From assembly GCF_000331245.1 (NCBI RefSeq), contig NZ_ANFZ01000009.1, forward strand, positions 248,001 to 312,000: DNA of 64,000 bases, given 5' to 3'. The notes under the pieces are model-generated. The model made no database searches. It saw only the letters and a program-made list of their open reading frames with translations, and was not told the DNA's origin. Numbering within the stretch: the first letter of the stretch is position 1; the number at the start of each line of letters is the position of its first letter. Source of the stretch: Blastomonas sp. AAP53 (lineage in GTDB: Bacteria > Pseudomonadota > Alphaproteobacteria > Sphingomonadales > Sphingomonadaceae). This document shows, in pieces, positions 61,142 through 64,000 of this stretch. The translations under genes were made by a program, and so were the position numbers.

Positions 61142-61564
61142 TTACTTTGCGGGTGTCCAGACCTGTTCCTGACAGAACATGGCAATACAGCCCTCGACGC
61201 TGAGCGTTCCACTCTTGCCGGGGCCGACGATCGACCGATAGGTCTTGCCACTTTCCGGATCGTAGATCTTACCGCGCCACTTGTTTCCATCCGCTACAAA
61301 GCCGGTGAGGATCGGCAGACCCACCAGCTTGCGCTTTTTAAGCACCGGGTCGGGATTGTTGACATCGGTGGTCACGCCGTCCTTCGGTTGTTCGATGAAC
61401 CGCGTGATGCGGCCGCACATGTTTGCGCCACATGGAGCAATTGTCACCACTGCGCGCTTGCCCTTGGTGTACCACTGGCCCTGGATCGATGCTGATGCCT
61501 GGACTGGCGCGGCGCCGGCCAGCAGGCCTGCGGCCAGAATTGTGGCGGATGCCAGCATGCGCAT
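61142..61564 (-). CDS. DUF2147 domain-containing exported protein
   Basis: A 140-residue exported protein with a signal peptide (MRMLASATILAAGLLAGAA, cleavage after VQA). DUF2147 features are IQGQWYTKGKRAVVTIAPCG, MCGRITRF, LVGLPILTGF and YDPESGKTYRS, with GCIAMFCQEQVW near the end. GGAGAA is seven bases before the chosen ATG at 61564; the ATG four codons upstream is less well placed. Thought to bind periplasmic ligands, function unknown. Confidence 0.9.
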   Translation of the reverse strand: MRMLASATILAAGLLAGAAPVQASASIQGQWYTKGKRAVVTIAPCGANMCGRITRFIEQPKDGVTTDVNNPDPVLKKRKLVGLPILTGFVADGNKWRGKIYDPESGKTYRSIVGPGKSGTLSVEGCIAMFCQEQVWTPAK

Positions 61565-61660
61565 ATTGTTCTCCATCCTTGTTGCGACTAGCCTGCTATC
61601 AAGGCCCGCTGAAGACGGGTTTGCGACGAATGAGGCACGCGGGTAATAACCCGGAGAGGG

Positions 61661-62902
61661 ATGAGCATGAAGCGGAAATTTGCAGGCCCAATGTCACTGC
61701 CTGTGCGGTCACTGTCATTTGTGTCACTGGCCGCATTGGCGCTGGCGACCCCGCTGGCGGCCAAGGATATCGTTGTCGCATCGGGCGCTGGCGCTCAGGA
61801 ACGATTACAGGAAGCGCTGATCATGGCGCAGCCCGGCGATGTCGTGCTGCTGGGCGATGGCCGGTTCGAGCTGACCGATGGGCTTTCGCTCGACGTTGCA
61901 GGGGTGACCGTCAAGGGGGCAGGGCCCGATCGATCGGTGCTCAGCTTTGCCGGACAGCTCGCAGCAGGCGAGGGGCTACTGGTCACGTCCGACAATGTGG
62001 TGCTGCGCGACTTTGCGGTCGAAGACAGCAAGGGCGACGCGATCAAGTCCAAGGGCGCGGACAACATCGTCTATCACAACATCCGCGTCGAATGGACCGG
62101 CGGGCCCAAGGAAACCAACGGTGCCTATGGCATTTATCCGGTGGAATCGCAAAATGTGCTGATCGATTCGGTGCTGGTGATCGGGGCGTCGGATGCCGGG
62201 ATCTATGTCGGCCAGTCACGCAACATCATCGTGCGGGATTCGATCGCGCGCTTCAATGTCGCCGGGATCGAGATCGAGAACTGCTTCAACGCCGATGTGC
62301 ACGACAATGTCGCGACCAGGAACACAGGTGGCATCCTGGTGTTCGATCTGCCGAACTTGCCGCAGCAGGGCGGCCACAATGTCCGGGTGTTCGACAATCT
62401 GGTGGTCGTGAACGACACCCCCAATTTCGCACCCAAGGGCAATATCGTCGCCAGCGTTCCGACGGGTACTGGCGTGATGGTGATGGCCAACCGGGACATA
62501 GAGATTTTCGATAACGTCTTTGAGGGCAACGGTTCGTCGAACATCATGGTGATCGGCTATCGCCAGACATTCGATGACCCTCAGTACCAGCCGATGGTTC
62601 GCAACGTTCGCATCAGCGACAACGCGCATGGCAAGACCGGCTTTGCTCCGCAATTTGCAGGCGGCGAAATGCTGGCGGCCGCGTTTGGCGGCAGCGTTCC
62701 CCCGATCATCTGGGATGGCGTTGGCGGAGCGGGGGCGAGCATTGTGTCCAGCGACGATGTGCCGGTACTGAACCTGGGCATGACCCGTGCCGACCAGCCG
62801 ATCGAAACGGCGCAGCCTTCGCTTGCCCAGTTGACCGGCGATGCGGCGCCCAGGCTTCCCAAAATCGTGATGCCGGCGGCGATGGAGGCTGCAATCCGGT
62901 GA
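61661..62902 (+). CDS. Parallel beta-helix repeat protein of the TIGR03805 type
   Basis: A 413-residue exported protein (signal peptide near residues 12-34, ending LAAKD). From about residue 95 it is built of right-handed beta-helix turns (NIVYHNIRVEWTGGP, NIIVRDSIARFNVAGIEIEN, DVHDNVATRNTGGILVFDL, NIMVIGYRQTFDDP). The first ATG (61661) and one six bases on are both possible; GGAGAGGG precedes. It is immediately followed, with a 4-base overlap, by a diheme cytochrome, the usual pairing of this family. Substrate unknown, perhaps a polysaccharide. Confidence 0.85.
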   Translation: MSMKRKFAGPMSLPVRSLSFVSLAALALATPLAAKDIVVASGAGAQERLQEALIMAQPGDVVLLGDGRFELTDGLSLDVAGVTVKGAGPDRSVLSFAGQLAAGEGLLVTSDNVVLRDFAVEDSKGDAIKSKGADNIVYHNIRVEWTGGPKETNGAYGIYPVESQNVLIDSVLVIGASDAGIYVGQSRNIIVRDSIARFNVAGIEIENCFNADVHDNVATRNTGGILVFDLPNLPQQGGHNVRVFDNLVVVNDTPNFAPKGNIVASVPTGTGVMVMANRDIEIFDNVFEGNGSSNIMVIGYRQTFDDPQYQPMVRNVRISDNAHGKTGFAPQFAGGEMLAAAFGGSVPPIIWDGVGGAGASIVSSDDVPVLNLGMTRADQPIETAQPSLAQLTGDAAPRLPKIVMPAAMEAAIR

Positions 62903-63924
62903 TTGCATTGAGGGCCATCGGTGCCGTCGCGGCTGCTGCGGCGCTGCTGGGCGCGCAACCTTTGCCGGACCCAGTAAACGACAGTGTGATCGTGGACCCG
63001 GGACTTCCGCGCCAGCTTTCTCAATTCGGCTTTTTTGCAGGCAAGGGCGTGTCTACCCCTAACCGCGCGCTCATCCGTTACGCCCTGCGCACACCTTTGT
63101 TCTCCGATTACGCGGACAAGCAGCGCTTCATGTATATCCCTGCAGGATCGCGCGCGCAGGTAAAGGAAAATGCAGATGTCGAGTTTCCAGTCGGCAGCGC
63201 GCTGATCAAGACATTCGGTTATGGCAGCGGCGCAGACTTCAGGCCGATCGAAACTCGTGTCCTTCTGCGTCGGGCGAGCGGCTGGGAGGCGCTGCCCTAT
63301 GTCTGGAACGCGGATCTGACCGATGCCGACCTGAAAGTCGCCGGCACCCGCCTGCCGATAGCAGTGACCAAGCCATCGGGCGATAAGGTCCAGATCAGCT
63401 ATGCCGTGCCCAACAAGAACCAGTGCAAGGAATGCCACGCGAACAACGGCCGTGTCACCCCTATCGGGCCGTATTTTCCCAATATGGATTTGACCTTCGG
63501 CGAGTTGAGGCGCTTTCGCAGTCAGGCGAACTTCCCGAAGGTTCCGGTCGTGAATAATGGCCCGGTGTGGAACGACCCCGCCACCGGATCGCTCGACGCC
63601 CGCGCCCGCGCCTATCTCATGACCAATTGCGCGCACTGCCACAACCCCGCCGGATCGGCGAGCAATTCGGGGCTGTTCCTGAATGCGGATGCAGCGTCCG
63701 ACCGCGTCGCAACCGGCATCTACAAGCGCCCGGTCGCTGCCGGCAGGGGGAGCGGCGGGCATGATTTCGCCATCGCGCCGGGTGATCCGGATCGCTCGAT
63801 CATGGTCCACCGCATGTCCTCGACAGAGCCAGGCGTCGCGATGCCCGAGGTCGGGCGCTCGATGGTGCATGATGAGGGGGTCGCTTTGATCCGCGAATGG
63901 ATTTCCTCGCTCTCCCAGGATTAG
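62899..63924 (+). CDS. SO2930-type diheme c-type cytochrome
   Basis: A 341-residue exported protein starting at a GTG (62899) overlapping the beta-helix gene stop (GTGA). The N-terminus is a signal peptide (ALRAIGAVAAAAALLGAQP). Two c-type heme sites CKECH and CAHCH are near residues 177 and 242. The FSDYADKQRFMYIPAG and ETRVLLRRASGWEALPYVWN stretches and the ending match the TIGR03806/SO_2930 family, which pairs with TIGR03805 beta-helix proteins. Probably a periplasmic electron carrier for the partner's chemistry; the reaction is unknown. Confidence 0.85.
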   Translation: MIALRAIGAVAAAAALLGAQPLPDPVNDSVIVDPGLPRQLSQFGFFAGKGVSTPNRALIRYALRTPLFSDYADKQRFMYIPAGSRAQVKENADVEFPVGSALIKTFGYGSGADFRPIETRVLLRRASGWEALPYVWNADLTDADLKVAGTRLPIAVTKPSGDKVQISYAVPNKNQCKECHANNGRVTPIGPYFPNMDLTFGELRRFRSQANFPKVPVVNNGPVWNDPATGSLDARARAYLMTNCAHCHNPAGSASNSGLFLNADAASDRVATGIYKRPVAAGRGSGGHDFAIAPGDPDRSIMVHRMSSTEPGVAMPEVGRSMVHDEGVALIREWISSLSQD

Positions 63925-64000
63925 GGCCAAAGATTAGGTATTGCACCTGCTGTCGCCTGCTTTAGTTCCGGGTAGAACCGGTTTTGAGGGGCTTGGACGA

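Overview
The window is a gene-dense, GC-rich stretch of chromosome from an alphaproteobacterium, most likely a member of the Sphingomonadales. The reasons are a 14-subunit nuo operon with short NuoG and NuoC/NuoD as separate genes, the order zapA - 6S RNA - 5-formyl-THF cyclo-ligase, HisZ next to PurA, hrcA-grpE-(vgr-related HExxH protein)-(PCuAC)-dnaK-dnaJ, an EcfG-type sigma factor, small families typical of sphingomonads (DUF2842, DUF1467) and a CYP108-like P450. The genus cannot be fixed from the sequence alone. No insertion sequence, prophage, CRISPR array or rRNA operon was seen; the content is mostly core metabolism with one catabolic accessory cluster near the right end.

Layout. 1-3430: start of a secreted protein leaving the window, an AI-2E-family transporter, tRNA-Asp, and the leftward block 68-aa protein - zapA - 6S RNA - fau - DUF2842. 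3628-11272: a glycolytic/pentose operon-like run tkt-gap-pgk-fda-thiE, then efp-suhB. 12002-27028: nuoA-N, with two non-canonical passengers (an NTF2-like gene between nuoD and nuoE and a 56-aa membrane protein between nuoE and nuoF), running directly into birA, coaX, RNase J and DUF1467. 30536-31741: a less dense patch with a cold-shock gene and an atypical hypothetical gene. 31796-36364: hisZ, a secreted esterase, purA, a winged-helix protein. 36420-42351: the heat-shock region hrcA-grpE and dnaK-dnaJ with a sigma32-like promoter before dnaK. 42402-46876: a leftward agmatine-to-putrescine cluster (aguA, aguB) with a secreted methyltransferase and an M28 peptidase. 47122-52106: ecfG, glnE, bcp and an M23 endopeptidase. 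52306-60519: an acyl-CoA/P450 catabolic cluster (acyl-CoA synthetase, CYP108-like P450, aldehyde dehydrogenase, thiolase, SDR, enoyl-CoA hydratase, TetR regulator). 60619-63924: small hypothetical protein, DUF2147 protein, and a beta-helix/diheme cytochrome pair.

The most interesting observations are: two matching TTTAA-N8-TTAAA palindromes upstream of the acyl-CoA synthetase and of the thiolase, which look like operators for the TetR protein at the end of that cluster; a birA gene whose only plausible start is a CTG codon overlapping the nuoN stop; the overlapping small genes embedded in the nuo operon; a probable leaderless hrcA promoter and a dnaK promoter without any CIRCE element; and an EcfG-type promoter motif upstream of the M23 peptidase a few kb from the ecfG gene. 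All functional statements are from reading the sequence and family knowledge; no database search was run.
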